Both the position numbers and the translations under genes were made by a program. DNA of 64,000 nucleotides from Curtobacterium flaccumfaciens pv. betae (lineage in GTDB: Bacteria; Actinomycetota; Actinomycetes; Actinomycetales; Microbacteriaceae): contig NZ_JAPJDC010000002.1 in NCBI RefSeq assembly GCF_026241855.1, positions 21,486 through 85,485 on the forward strand, in the 5' to 3' direction. Under the pieces are notes generated by a model that saw only the letters and a program-made list of their open reading frames with translations, did no database searches and was not told the origin of the DNA. Shown in pieces: positions 33,499-42,657 of the stretch. Positions within the stretch are counted from its first letter, which is position 1, and each line of letters begins with the position of its first letter.

Positions 33499-35118
33499 AT
33501 GAACGCCCCAGCCGAACTCATCGTCGAAGCTCGCACCGACACCACCCGGGCGGCAGTCGCCGTGCGCGGCGGCAGGATCGTGGCGGTCGCCGCGGATGCC
33601 GCCGGCGTCGATGCACTGCACGGCACCTGGCGCGGCGACTCCACCTCCGTCCTCCCACAACACGGGGTCCTTGCTCCGCTCTTCATCGACACGCACAACC
33701 ACCTCGCGTTGGCATCTCGGAACGTGCTCGGAGTGCCCATGCACGACGTGCGAACGATCGACGAGATCCTCGATCGCATCCGGGAACGCGCCGCGCAGAC
33801 TCCGGCAGGATCCTGGGTCATCACCGCGGCGGACTGGCACGAGATGCAGCTACAGGAACGCCGCTTCCCCACCGCAGTCGAGCTCGACGACGCAGCACCG
33901 GACCACCTCGTCCTGGTGCAGCGTGGCGGCCACAACGCCGTCCTGAACAATGCAGCGCTTGCTGCTGCCGGCGTCACCGCAACCTCCGGCGACGTCGCTG
34001 ACGGGTATGTCGCTCGGGCCGACGACGGGACCCCCACCGGGCTGCTCCAGGACGGTGCGCTCACCGCGATGCAGTCAATGCTCCCCGGGGTATCCCAGGA
34101 GGACCTCATCAAGGGGATCGAAGCGACGAGTCGCACCTACCGGGCAGCCGGCGTCGGCGTCGTCCGGGACCCAGCCGTGTCCGTGGAGGAGTGGGGTGCG
34201 TTGCAGCGGGCCCGATCAGAGAACCGGTTGCACGTTCGAGCGTTCTCGATGATCTTCTCCCCCTCTCCGCTCATCGCTGCGGCTGGCTCCATGGATGCAT
34301 ACCTCGACGGACTTGAGGCAAAGGGAATCCACCCGGACGACGGCGACGACCTCCTCCGACTCTGGGGCATCAAACTCGTCGTCGACGGCGGGGTGGAAGC
34401 CGCCGCGCTCCGCGAGCCCTACGCCGACCGGCCGGACTTCACCGGCACCCTGCTGATGACGCCCGACGCGCTGACGGATGCACTGCGCGCCTGCGTCACC
34501 CGCGGATGGCCCGTCGGCACCCACGCCTGCGGAGACGCCGGAATCGACGCGTTCCTCGACGCCGTCCAGCGGAACGTGGACCGCGGCATCCAGCACGAAC
34601 ACGGTCACGTCGTCATGGAGCACGGCGCCCTCATGGACGCCGACCAGATCGCGCGAGCAATCGCACTCGACGTGCACATCACCGCCCAGGAAGCGCTCCG
34701 AGATGGGCTCATCGCACCGTTCGTCGAAGCATGGGGACAGCAGCGGGCCTCCGCGATGTTCCCCTGGCGGGAACTGCTCGACGCTGGCGCATCCGTCAGC
34801 GCCGGCACCGACCACCCCATCAGCCCCCTCGACCCGATCGCCGGCATCCTCGGAATGACGACCCGACGCACGACGCTTGGGATCCTCGGCGCAGAGCACG
34901 CGTGCACCAGAGACGAGGCGCTCGAGCTCTACACACGTGCAGGCGCGGCGCTCCTTGGGCACGACCTCACGGGAACGATCACGGTCGGAGCGCCGGCCGA
35001 CTTCGCCGTGTACCCGGTCGATTTGCACCGAGCCTCAGACGAGTCGCTTGCCGGCGCCCGTCCAGCCCTGAGCATCCTCGCCGGCGAGGTGTTGCACCAC
35101 CAGGAGGAGTCTCGATAG
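33499..35118 (+). CDS. amidohydrolase-3 (YtcJ-like) metal-dependent hydrolase
   Basis: The 539-residue product is a TIM-barrel hydrolase with the metal motif IDTHNHLA near residue 64. It also has IKLVVDGGVEAAA (a probable carboxylated-Lys region), PVGTHACGDAG near 340, MEHGALM near 375 and SAGTDHPISP near 440. These proteins hydrolyse amide or ester-type bonds in small cyclic or N-acyl compounds; the substrate is not predictable. There is no signal peptide, so it acts in the cytoplasm. The start follows GAATTGGAGACCCT. The stop lies in the shared motif GTCTCGATAG. It is cargo between direct repeats. Confidence 0.85.
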   Translation: MNAPAELIVEARTDTTRAAVAVRGGRIVAVAADAAGVDALHGTWRGDSTSVLPQHGVLAPLFIDTHNHLALASRNVLGVPMHDVRTIDEILDRIRERAAQTPAGSWVITAADWHEMQLQERRFPTAVELDDAAPDHLVLVQRGGHNAVLNNAALAAAGVTATSGDVADGYVARADDGTPTGLLQDGALTAMQSMLPGVSQEDLIKGIEATSRTYRAAGVGVVRDPAVSVEEWGALQRARSENRLHVRAFSMIFSPSPLIAAAGSMDAYLDGLEAKGIHPDDGDDLLRLWGIKLVVDGGVEAAALREPYADRPDFTGTLLMTPDALTDALRACVTRGWPVGTHACGDAGIDAFLDAVQRNVDRGIQHEHGHVVMEHGALMDADQIARAIALDVHITAQEALRDGLIAPFVEAWGQQRASAMFPWRELLDAGASVSAGTDHPISPLDPIAGILGMTTRRTTLGILGAEHACTRDEALELYTRAGAALLGHDLTGTITVGAPADFAVYPVDLHRASDESLAGARPALSILAGEVLHHQEESR

Positions 35119-35300
35119 CCGATCGTTCACCGCACGGTCGGCACGAGCCCACTGGGCCGTTTGGACGGACCGGAGGAGCTTCGTCTCAACTCCGGCCCGC
35201 CCAGGAGCTGGTGAGACCCCTGCGCGTGACCGTAGCCGTGCGGACACGACAGCAGTGGCAACAGTCCGCGATACGTCGCGCCCGGCCTCGGCACCGGCGG

Positions 35301-35873
35301 TCAGTTATTCGCGAGGGCGCCAGCCGTCGCGGCCGCCGCGTCCCAGGCGATGTTCGCGTCCGGGGCAGGGGCGTGGAACTTCACCCGGCCACGCACCGCG
35401 GCCTCGGTCGCCGTGTAGAGCGCGTTGTCGAATCCGGCGATGAGCGCCGCGACAGCGTCCTGCAGCCCCCGATACGCGTCGACGCCGTGCGCGTCGACGC
35501 CGGCAGTGAGCTTGCCTGCAGCAGCAGCCGCAGTCTTCCGGGCATCAGCCGTCGCATCGCCAGCGTGCTCGATCGCCCACGCGTGCAGCGCAGCCAGGAG
35601 CATGGCTGCCTGGTCATGCGCCGGGCCGGAAAGACTGGCGACCCGGGTGTACCGGTTCGCGGCCATCTCCACGAGACCTTCCGACTCGAGCCGGGCGATC
35701 GCTTCCCGCACCGGAGTACGAGAGACACCGAGCCAGCTCGTGAGCTCCTCATCGTTCAGACGCTCCCCCGCCTCGAGGGTGCCGTTCTCGATCGCCTCGA
35801 GCATCTGCTCATAGACGACATCACGGAGAAGACGGCGGGGACCCTGGCTGGTCGGAGACTTCGGAACAGGCAT
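35301..35873 (-). CDS. GntR-family repressor, copy 2
   Basis: The 190-residue protein is a near copy of the one at 31863-32435. The winged-helix region is identical; changes such as DH to EH, SKVT to GKLT and a different end (LANN versus LAKI) are in the effector-binding half. It lies downstream of and convergent with the amidohydrolase and keeps its own operator. It may have been retained to regulate a different but related signal. Confidence 0.9.
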   Translation of the reverse strand: MPVPKSPTSQGPRRLLRDVVYEQMLEAIENGTLEAGERLNDEELTSWLGVSRTPVREAIARLESEGLVEMAANRYTRVASLSGPAHDQAAMLLAALHAWAIEHAGDATADARKTAAAAAGKLTAGVDAHGVDAYRGLQDAVAALIAGFDNALYTATEAAVRGRVKFHAPAPDANIAWDAAAATAGALANN

Positions 35874-35882
35874 ACCGGGACC

Positions 35883-35895
35883 ATATCCCGGATAT
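35883..35895. promoter_or_regulatory. GntR operator candidate, right copy
   Basis: Same 13-bp palindrome ATATCC-C-GGATAT as at 32445-32457, 10 nt before the start of GntR copy 2. Confidence 0.65.
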
Positions 35896-36019
35896 CAGTC
35901 GCGCGTGGGGCGCCGCACTGACCCGTCGCCAGCTGACGCGTGGGTCAGCAGTGCGCGTGTGATCGATTTCGGAAGTAGCCGCCGGTGTAGACAGCAAGGA
36001 TCCCGACCCCGGCGACTTG

Positions 36020-39000
36020 CTATCGGCCGATAGCTCCTGGTTCATGTTCATGCTCAAACAGGTCGTTACGGCGCCGTCGGAGAACACTGGGCGCCGTCAG
36101 GAGGGCAGCGCCGAGGACGATGAGGCCGGCACTCAGTGGCAGCAGCCACGCCTCGTTGAACCCAGTGAATGCCAGGCCCGGCGGAGCGGGAGAGGCAGCC
36201 GGAGGTGCGGACGGGACAGGAGTGGCCGCCGGATGGGTGGGAGACGTCGGTGTGACCGTCCGCACGTCGGCCGTGGACGGGTTGGAGCCCACCGGGTCAC
36301 CGTTCGGGGTGGTGCCGACCGCGGTCGCGGTGTTCGACAGCGTCCTGTCTGTCAGGTCAGCGTGGGTGGTGGAGTACACGGCGGTGCAGGTCACCGATTG
36401 GCCGGGCGCGAGTGACTGCGCGGCGGCTGGACAGGTCGGTGCCGGAAGGGTGCCGGAGCCGGTGAAGGTTCCCTCGGCGGGACGCACGTCCCGCTGGGTC
36501 ACTTCGCCGGTGTTGGTGATGGTGAACGAGTACGTCACCTTCTGGCCGACGGTGTGCACCTTCGTCAGGTCGGCTGTCTTCAGCAGCGCGAGCGCCGGGT
36601 GGGTGGTGCCGGGCACGGTCGCCGTCGATGCGTTCGAGGTCACCGGAGTCCCACCGGGCGGGGTGCCGGCAGCGGTTGCGGTGTTCGTGATCTTCCCCGC
36701 GTCGACGTCGGACTGGGTCACCGTGTACGTGGCGGTGCAGGTCGCCGCAGCGCCGACGGGGAGACTATCGACTGGGCAGGTGATTGCAGACAGTTCGCCG
36801 GTGCCGGTGAAGTCACCGTCGTCGATCGCGACATCCTCGAGCGGCACGTTGCCGGTGTTGGTGACCGCGAACGAGTACGTGATCGTCGTGCCGACCTGGA
36901 TACCTCCGCGACCGGTCAGCGTGGCGGTCTTCACGAGCGACAGGCCGGGTGCCGGCGTGGTGGTCGGTGTGTGGGTTGTGGAGGGCTCGGACGAGGTTGC
37001 CGTGTCGGCGTGTGGCGGGGTTCCGTGGGAGGTGGCGGTGTTCTCGACCGTCCCTGCGCGGACATCGGCGGCGGTGACCGCGTACGGAGCGTCAGCGGTG
37101 CAGGTCTGCTCTGCGCCGACATCGAGCATCCGTGTGGGGCATGTCACTGGTCCGGCTTTTGTGTCGGTGACGCCGACGTCGGTCATCGTCGTGTTGCCGG
37201 TGTTGGTGACGGTGAACGTGTAGGCGATGGTGTCGCCGGTGTCGGTAATGCCGTTGCCGTTGCCGTCGACCGGGGTTCCGGCGTGCTTGACGATCCCCAT
37301 CGAGGGGTGCTGGTGTACGGGGATCCGCACGGTGGAGGGCTCAGACGTGATCGGGGTGTCCGAACCGGGTGGGGTGCCCTGCGCCGTTGCCGTGTTGGTG
37401 AGGTTCCCGCCGGCGTCGATGTCGGCCTGGGCGGTCGTGTACGTCGCAGTGCAGGTCGCATCCTGTCCAGATGCGAGTGCGGTCTCGGGGCAGTCGATCG
37501 CGGAGAGGTCGCCCGTTCCGGAGAACGTCCTGTCGGTGATGGTCGGTTTCGACAGCGTCACGTTGCCGGTGTTGGTGATGGTGAACGAGTAGGAGATCTT
37601 CTCCCCCGCGGCAGTGATCTCCGTGGCGTCTGCGGTCTTCTGCACGCTGATCGCGGGAGTCTGATCGACGGTCACCGTCGCGGTCGACGGGGTGGACGTG
37701 ATCGGCTTGTCGGTGCCGGGCGGGGTGCCGGTCGCGGTCGCCGTGTTCGTGATTGTGCCGGCGTCGATGTCGGCTTGGGTGGTCGTGTAGGTCGCAGTGC
37801 AGGTCACGGCCGTTGCGGGGGCGAGGGAGCCGTCGGGGCAGGTGATGGTGGAGAGCTCGTCGGTGCCGGAGAAGTCCTGATCGGTGACGCCCACGTCGTG
37901 GAGGGTGACGTTGCCGGTGTTCGTGACGACGAACGAGTACGTCACCGTCTGGCCCGCTTTCGACACCGTTCCCGGGTCCGCGGTCTTCGTCACCGTGAGG
38001 GCGGGCGTCTGGTCGGCGGGCACCGTGACGGTGGAGGGGTCAGCGGGGACCGGGTCGCCGTCGGGCGTGGTGCCGGTGGCGGTCGCGGTGTTGGTGAGCG
38101 TCCCGGCGTCGACATCTGCCTGGGTCACGACGTACGTCGCCGTGCAGGTCACGCTGGCGCCGGGTTCGATCGACGCTGCTGCGGCTGGGCAGGCGGGGTC
38201 GGTCAGGGTGCCGCTGCCGGAGAAGTCCCGCTCGGTGGGGTGGACGTCGGTGAGGGTGGTGTTGCCGGTGTTGGTCATCGCGAATGAGTACGTGACGGTT
38301 GCGCCGACGGTGTAGGACGCTTGGTCGGCTGGTGCAGCAGTCTTCTGCAGCGACAGCCCCGGTCGCTGGTCGATCGGGATGGCAACGGTCGACGGGTCAG
38401 ACCGTGTCGAGCTGCTGGCGGCTGAGCCGGTGCCGGCCGCCGTTGCCGCGTTGGTGAGGTCCCCGCCGGCGTCGATGTCAGCCTGGGTCGTCGTGTACGT
38501 CGCGGTGCAGGTCTGGTCGTCACCGACCGGCAGGCTGGTGCTCGGGCAGACGATGGTGGAGAGCTCGCCGGTGCCGGAGAAGTTGCGGTCGGTGACGGCG
38601 ACATCGTGGAGGGTGACGTTGCCGGTGTTCGTGACGACGAACGAGTACGTCACCGTCTGGTTGGCGGCAGTGAGCCGCTGCCGATCCGCGGTTTTCACGA
38701 CGGTGATCGCCGGGCGTTGGTTCACAGCGACCGTTGCTGTTGACGGGTCGGAGATGGTGGGTGCATCCGCTCGGGGTGGGGTGCCGTTCGCGGTTGCCGT
38801 GTTCGTCAGCGTGCCGGCGTCGATGTCGGCCTGGGTGACGGTGTACGTCGCCGAGCAGGTTTCCTGTCGGCCTGTGGCGAGGGACGCTTCGGGGCAGGTG
38901 ATGGTGGAGAGCTCCCCGGTGCCGGAGAAGTCCTGATCGGTGACGCCCACGTCGTGGAGGGTGACGTTGCCGGTGTTCGTGACGACGAAGGAGTACGTCA

Positions 39001-41044
39001 CCGTCTGGCCCGCTTTCGACACCGTTCCCGGGTCCGCGGTCTTCGTCACCGTGAGGGCGGGGGCGGCCGTGTTCGGGATCGTCGCGGTGGACGAGTCCGA
39101 CTGGGTCGGGGTGTCGGATCCGGTCGGTGTTCCCTGAGCGGTGGCGTTGTTGGTGAGGGTTCCGGCGTCGACGTCCGCTTGGGTGAGCTCGTACGTCGCG
39201 GTGCAGGTCACGGCGCCGCCGACGGCGATGGAGGTGGTCGGGCAGGTGGGGTCGGAGAGTGTTCCGGTGCCGGTGAAGTCGCCTTCGGTGATGCTGACGG
39301 TGTGCATCGGCACGTTGCCGGTGTTGGTGACGGCGAATGAGTACGTGATCCGCTGCCCGGGCTCGTAGGATCCGGGTCCGGCGGGGTCCGCCGTCTTCAC
39401 CAGCGACAGTGCCGGCGCGGGTGCGGTCACCGGTGTCGATGTCGTCGACGGTGCAGAGGTCACCGCGGTGCCGGTCGGCGGGGTCCCTGATGCGGTCGCG
39501 GTGTTCTCCACCGACCCTGCTCGCTCGTCGGCAGCGGCGATCGTGTAGCTGGAGGCTGCGGTGCAGGTTTCGTTCGCGCCGACGGCGAGGGCGGTGCTCG
39601 GGCAGGTGACTGCGCCGAGCTTGACGTCGGTCACACCGACTCCGGTGAGGGCGACGTCGCCGGTGTTGGTGACGGTGAACGTGTAGGGGATGGTGTCCCC
39701 GCTGTCGGTGATGCCGTTGCCGTTGGCGTCGACCGGGGTGCCGGCGTGCTTGACGAGGCCGATGCTGGGTGCGCTGAACTCGACGGTGGCAGTGCCGGGT
39801 GCGTTCAGGCCGGACGTTGTCACGTTGCTGGGCCCGTTGCTGTAGGTGCCGGCAGCCGCTGCGGTGACCTGCAGGCTGACCGTGCAGGCGGTTTGGCCCT
39901 GGTTCAGGTTCCCTCTCACCCCGACTGACCCGCCGCCGGCCGGCGCGGTCACAGTCCCCGCAGCGCATGTCGTGGTGGCAGCGTTCGGGTTCGCGACGGT
40001 GAGTCCGGCCGGAAGGGTGTCGGTGAAGGACCAGCCGTTCTTCGCACCGAGCTCGCTGGTGTTGGTGATCGTGAACGTGAGCGTCGACGTTCCGCCGGTT
40101 TTCACCGATTGCGGGGAGAAGGACTTGTCCAGCTGCGGGGTGACGTCGAGGATCCTGACGTTGTCGATCGTGTGGTCGTTGCCGACGCCGGAGCCGTTGT
40201 TGTTGAGCATCCGGATGCCGATGGATGCGCCGGAGAACAGCACAGCGCCGTTGGAGGTCGCGGTCGCCACGTTGACGTTTCTCGCCGCGGCGGTTCCGAG
40301 CGCGGGCACCGCGACCGTCTTGCCGGACGTGCACGCGTTCACCTGCGAGCCGGCGTTGGTGGGTGTGCCAGCGTCGTTGAGAAGTTGGAACTGCAGCAGC
40401 GGCGCGGACACGTTGCAGTTCGCGGCCGCGACGTCAGCGCTGAAGGAGATGAACCGGTTCGATGCGGTGAAGGGGATGTTGCTGGTGGTCTGGAACTCCA
40501 CCAGGCCGGCGCCGGGGTTGCCCGCGGTGAATGCTGTGTCGGCGTAGTTCCCGCGCGCCGCCGCCGCGGTCTGCCCGCTGTAGATGCCCAACGCCTGCGC
40601 GAGCTGCTGGGACTGGTTCCAGGTGCTCTGCCCTGCCGCGCTCGTGCCGCCGGCGCTCGTGCAGTCGGAGACTTGCGCTGCCGCCGTAGTCGACTGGTTC
40701 GCTGACGCGATCCACCCGTTGCACAACGTCAGCCATGCGGGGTTCGCGGTGTACTTCTGACCAGACGTACCCGTATAAGACGTCAGCCGCTGGATCGGCG
40801 TGGTCCCCGGAACGTTCTGGAAGCCCTCAGTGAACACGGTCGTTGGCGCCGAGGGCGTTCCAGGGTTCCCGGGCGCCGCTGTTGCTGATCCCGCGAGCGA
40901 CACCGATCCGGCGGTGAGCACGGCCCCGACAAGCACGATGACGAGTAGCGACGTCACCCGTCGAGTTCCGGCCGAGGTCAGGCGCGGCAGGTGGGCTCGC
41001 GAACGGCGGTGCCGTCGGTGCAGAGCAGGGAGGCGTGGCGCCAT
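36020..41044 (-). CDS. giant wall-anchored surface protein with ten DUF11/DUF7507-type repeats
   Basis: The 1674-residue product has a long signal peptide (basic first 28 residues, hydrophobic 30-48, cut near ATAAPG), an N-terminal adhesin-like domain of about 300 residues, and a Thr-rich joint. Ten tandem repeats of about 110 residues follow, with the pattern VTYSFVVTNTGNVTLHDV...ATYTVTQADIDAG...NTATA. The sorting signal LAFTG is followed by a membrane segment and RRRRN. Repeats 3 and 6 are identical over more than 130 bp, which allows recombination to change length. It shares one base with the upstream gene. It is probably attached by a sortase and mediates adhesion. Confidence 0.9.
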   Translation of the reverse strand: MAPRLPALHRRHRRSRAHLPRLTSAGTRRVTSLLVIVLVGAVLTAGSVSLAGSATAAPGNPGTPSAPTTVFTEGFQNVPGTTPIQRLTSYTGTSGQKYTANPAWLTLCNGWIASANQSTTAAAQVSDCTSAGGTSAAGQSTWNQSQQLAQALGIYSGQTAAAARGNYADTAFTAGNPGAGLVEFQTTSNIPFTASNRFISFSADVAAANCNVSAPLLQFQLLNDAGTPTNAGSQVNACTSGKTVAVPALGTAAARNVNVATATSNGAVLFSGASIGIRMLNNNGSGVGNDHTIDNVRILDVTPQLDKSFSPQSVKTGGTSTLTFTITNTSELGAKNGWSFTDTLPAGLTVANPNAATTTCAAGTVTAPAGGGSVGVRGNLNQGQTACTVSLQVTAAAAGTYSNGPSNVTTSGLNAPGTATVEFSAPSIGLVKHAGTPVDANGNGITDSGDTIPYTFTVTNTGDVALTGVGVTDVKLGAVTCPSTALAVGANETCTAASSYTIAAADERAGSVENTATASGTPPTGTAVTSAPSTTSTPVTAPAPALSLVKTADPAGPGSYEPGQRITYSFAVTNTGNVPMHTVSITEGDFTGTGTLSDPTCPTTSIAVGGAVTCTATYELTQADVDAGTLTNNATAQGTPTGSDTPTQSDSSTATIPNTAAPALTVTKTADPGTVSKAGQTVTYSFVVTNTGNVTLHDVGVTDQDFSGTGELSTITCPEASLATGRQETCSATYTVTQADIDAGTLTNTATANGTPPRADAPTISDPSTATVAVNQRPAITVVKTADRQRLTAANQTVTYSFVVTNTGNVTLHDVAVTDRNFSGTGELSTIVCPSTSLPVGDDQTCTATYTTTQADIDAGGDLTNAATAAGTGSAASSSTRSDPSTVAIPIDQRPGLSLQKTAAPADQASYTVGATVTYSFAMTNTGNTTLTDVHPTERDFSGSGTLTDPACPAAAASIEPGASVTCTATYVVTQADVDAGTLTNTATATGTTPDGDPVPADPSTVTVPADQTPALTVTKTADPGTVSKAGQTVTYSFVVTNTGNVTLHDVGVTDQDFSGTDELSTITCPDGSLAPATAVTCTATYTTTQADIDAGTITNTATATGTPPGTDKPITSTPSTATVTVDQTPAISVQKTADATEITAAGEKISYSFTITNTGNVTLSKPTITDRTFSGTGDLSAIDCPETALASGQDATCTATYTTAQADIDAGGNLTNTATAQGTPPGSDTPITSEPSTVRIPVHQHPSMGIVKHAGTPVDGNGNGITDTGDTIAYTFTVTNTGNTTMTDVGVTDTKAGPVTCPTRMLDVGAEQTCTADAPYAVTAADVRAGTVENTATSHGTPPHADTATSSEPSTTHTPTTTPAPGLSLVKTATLTGRGGIQVGTTITYSFAVTNTGNVPLEDVAIDDGDFTGTGELSAITCPVDSLPVGAAATCTATYTVTQSDVDAGKITNTATAAGTPPGGTPVTSNASTATVPGTTHPALALLKTADLTKVHTVGQKVTYSFTITNTGEVTQRDVRPAEGTFTGSGTLPAPTCPAAAQSLAPGQSVTCTAVYSTTHADLTDRTLSNTATAVGTTPNGDPVGSNPSTADVRTVTPTSPTHPAATPVPSAPPAASPAPPGLAFTGFNEAWLLPLSAGLIVLGAALLTAPSVLRRRRNDLFEHEHEPGAIGR

Positions 41045-41553
41045 CAGGGTGTGTCCCGTTCGGATTCGGGTGAGCGACGCGGCAATCCATCGAACTGCTC
41101 ACGAAGCTCGGGAGGCGGGAACGCACTCCAGGTGGTGAGATACCAGGTGATGAGCTCGCGGGGATCGACGGGTGTCTCCTCGAGTGGCTCGGGGTCCCAC
41201 ACCCCCGCCGCTGCGGCAACCGGCTTCAGGTGCGGCACGAGGGCGAGAAACGCGCTTGGGAGCACCGGGGTGATGACGCTGCTGCGGTTTCGCACGGATC
41301 CTGGCGAGACGCCGAGCATCGCTGACAGGTCCGAGAGTGTGAACCCGAGGGCCCGGGATGCAGCGATCAGGGACCGTGTTGCCCGGTACGCGTCTCGGCG
41401 CCGTGGTCCGCGTGCGGACTGTTCGACAGCGGTCGATCGCAACAGCAGCATCTGCAGGGCTGCGCGTTCGCGTGCGCTTCGGATCACGGGCACCGTGTGC
41501 GCTTCCGTGCGGAACACCGAGCTGTACTCGTCTGGTGCGGTTGGGGCAGTCAT
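41044..41553 (-). CDS. helix-turn-helix protein upstream of the giant surface protein
   Basis: The 169-residue product has a helix-turn-helix like that of sigma or Xre factors (LGFTLSDLSAMLGVSPGSV then RNRSSV, about 68-92) within a helical protein. Its stop shares one base with the start of the surface-protein gene, so it is translationally coupled and may control or sense its expression. Family not firmly assigned. Confidence 0.7.
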   Translation of the reverse strand: MTAPTAPDEYSSVFRTEAHTVPVIRSARERAALQMLLLRSTAVEQSARGPRRRDAYRATRSLIAASRALGFTLSDLSAMLGVSPGSVRNRSSVITPVLPSAFLALVPHLKPVAAAAGVWDPEPLEETPVDPRELITWYLTTWSAFPPPELREQFDGLPRRSPESERDTP

Positions 41554-41566
41554 CGCAGTGTCCGGG

Positions 41567-41860
41567 TCACGGCTGGTTCTGCCGGTCGGGTTCAGCGTTG
41601 GTGTAGGAGTCGGTTCGGAGGTCCTGCAGATGCTGGAGCGCTGCGTTCAGGATCCGTTCGGTGCCGCGGACCTCGGCAATCCCAGCGGCGCCATGGATGG
41701 TGCGCTTCGGCCCGACAGCAGCCTTGGTCGCTGCGTAGTCGGCGACGGTACGGGCGATGACGACGAGCGCGAGGGCGCGTTCGACGGGGTTGTCAGTGTG
41801 TTTGAGCATGCGGCGGGTGCGTGCCGCGAGGGCTGCGAGCCGGAGTTTGTGCGTGCCCAT
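41567..41860 (-). CDS. hypothetical helical protein
   Basis: The 97-residue product from ATG 41860 (MGTHKLRLAALAARTRRML) is helical with a hydrophobic segment ERALALVVIARTVADYA. It lies 13 nt before the helix-turn-helix gene and is likely co-transcribed. A start at 41989 would run through the terminator at 41890-41942 and is rejected. Confidence 0.65.
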   Translation of the reverse strand: MGTHKLRLAALAARTRRMLKHTDNPVERALALVVIARTVADYAATKAAVGPKRTIHGAAGIAEVRGTERILNAALQHLQDLRTDSYTNAEPDRQNQP

Positions 41861-41889
41861 GGTTCCGTCGTTTCGCGTGCGGGGGTGTG

Positions 41890-41942
41890 GTGAGAAAAAG
41901 AGGAAGCGTGGGACTGCCGCTAGGGGACGGCAGCCCCACGCT
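41890..41942 (-). terminator. terminator after the sortase gene
   Basis: AGCGTGGG (41905-41912) with CTGCCG pairs with CGGCAG and CCCACGCT up to 41942. On the minus strand the hairpin is followed by TTCCTCTTTTTCTC. It ends the surface-protein/sortase operon, 80 nt after the sortase stop. Confidence 0.8.
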
Positions 41943-42021
41943 CTCGTTGTGCGGCCGGGAGGTGTCGTCCCGGCCCCTCCATGCCGCAAACCCGAGCGGC
42001 AGGGCAGGTTTTGGTGGTCGT

Positions 42022-42657
42022 TCAGGCTCTGACGGCTTGGATGACCAGGTTGTCGATCGACGGGCCGCCCTCTCGCCGTTGCAGGCAGGTGATCACGACG
42101 AGCCGGTTCGGCGTGTCGGCCCAGATCGTTTTGGACTGGGACAGGGCGGTCTTCTGCACCTTCTGCGACCCGGTCACCTTGTAGGTGATCCCGTCGACCT
42201 GGATCTTCGTGCCGAGGCCGACTTTCGCTTTCTGGTCCTTGACGTCGATGAGGTAGTTCCCGGGGCCGACACCGCCGTTTCGGAGCGAATGCATGACCAC
42301 GAACACGGTGCCCTTCGACGACCTCGAGGTGGAGACGCCCTCGTTGCGGATCCGGTAGGCGGAGGTGAACCCGGGCGGTTCGACGGTCCCTCCGACGACG
42401 TTCAACGCGCCCAGCGGCACGTCGAGCCCGACGGACTTCACCACGAACTGGCCACCGGTGTCCGGGTCCGCTGACGCCGAGGCAGCAGCGGTGGGGACGT
42501 CTTCCGCTTGCACCCGGTTGCCGTTCAGATCAACGGGGCCGGAGTGGGTGGTGACGTAGCCGAGGATGCTGCCGGTGAGGGCGAGGGCGGTGGCGACGCC
42601 GACGATGAGGAACACCCACCGTCGACGCCGCCCACCCGCATGCGTGGTGTCAGTCAC
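42022..42657 (-). CDS. sortase, class F-like
   Basis: The 211-residue product joins sorted proteins to peptidoglycan or to each other. One N-terminal membrane segment (about 14-35) precedes the catalytic domain with a His in FVVMHSLRNGG, the active Cys in LVVITCLQRR and a terminal DNLVIQA block. The His/Cys pair and final strand fit sortases of the actinobacterial class F type. Its start overlaps the stop of the 1032-aa surface gene, and the giant protein with LAFTG lies nearby, so these are the likely substrates. Confidence 0.85.
   Translation of the reverse strand: MTDTTHAGGRRRRWVFLIVGVATALALTGSILGYVTTHSGPVDLNGNRVQAEDVPTAAASASADPDTGGQFVVKSVGLDVPLGALNVVGGTVEPPGFTSAYRIRNEGVSTSRSSKGTVFVVMHSLRNGGVGPGNYLIDVKDQKAKVGLGTKIQVDGITYKVTGSQKVQKTALSQSKTIWADTPNRLVVITCLQRREGGPSIDNLVIQAVRA

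Larger units (their letters stand above)
35152..35899. repeat. direct repeat, right copy (contains a GntR gene)
   Basis: This is the second copy of the unit at 31712-32461, same orientation, 3.4 kb away. The two edges are sharp: similarity stops immediately after GGATATCAGT on the operator side. The motif GTCTCGATAGCCGATCG stands at 35109-35125, 27 nt before this copy. Confidence 0.9.

Noticed and set aside
36554..38287. 577-codon plus-strand frame opposite the giant surface protein
   Set aside because: Repeats of the real gene read on the other strand; composition is typical of an antisense shadow.
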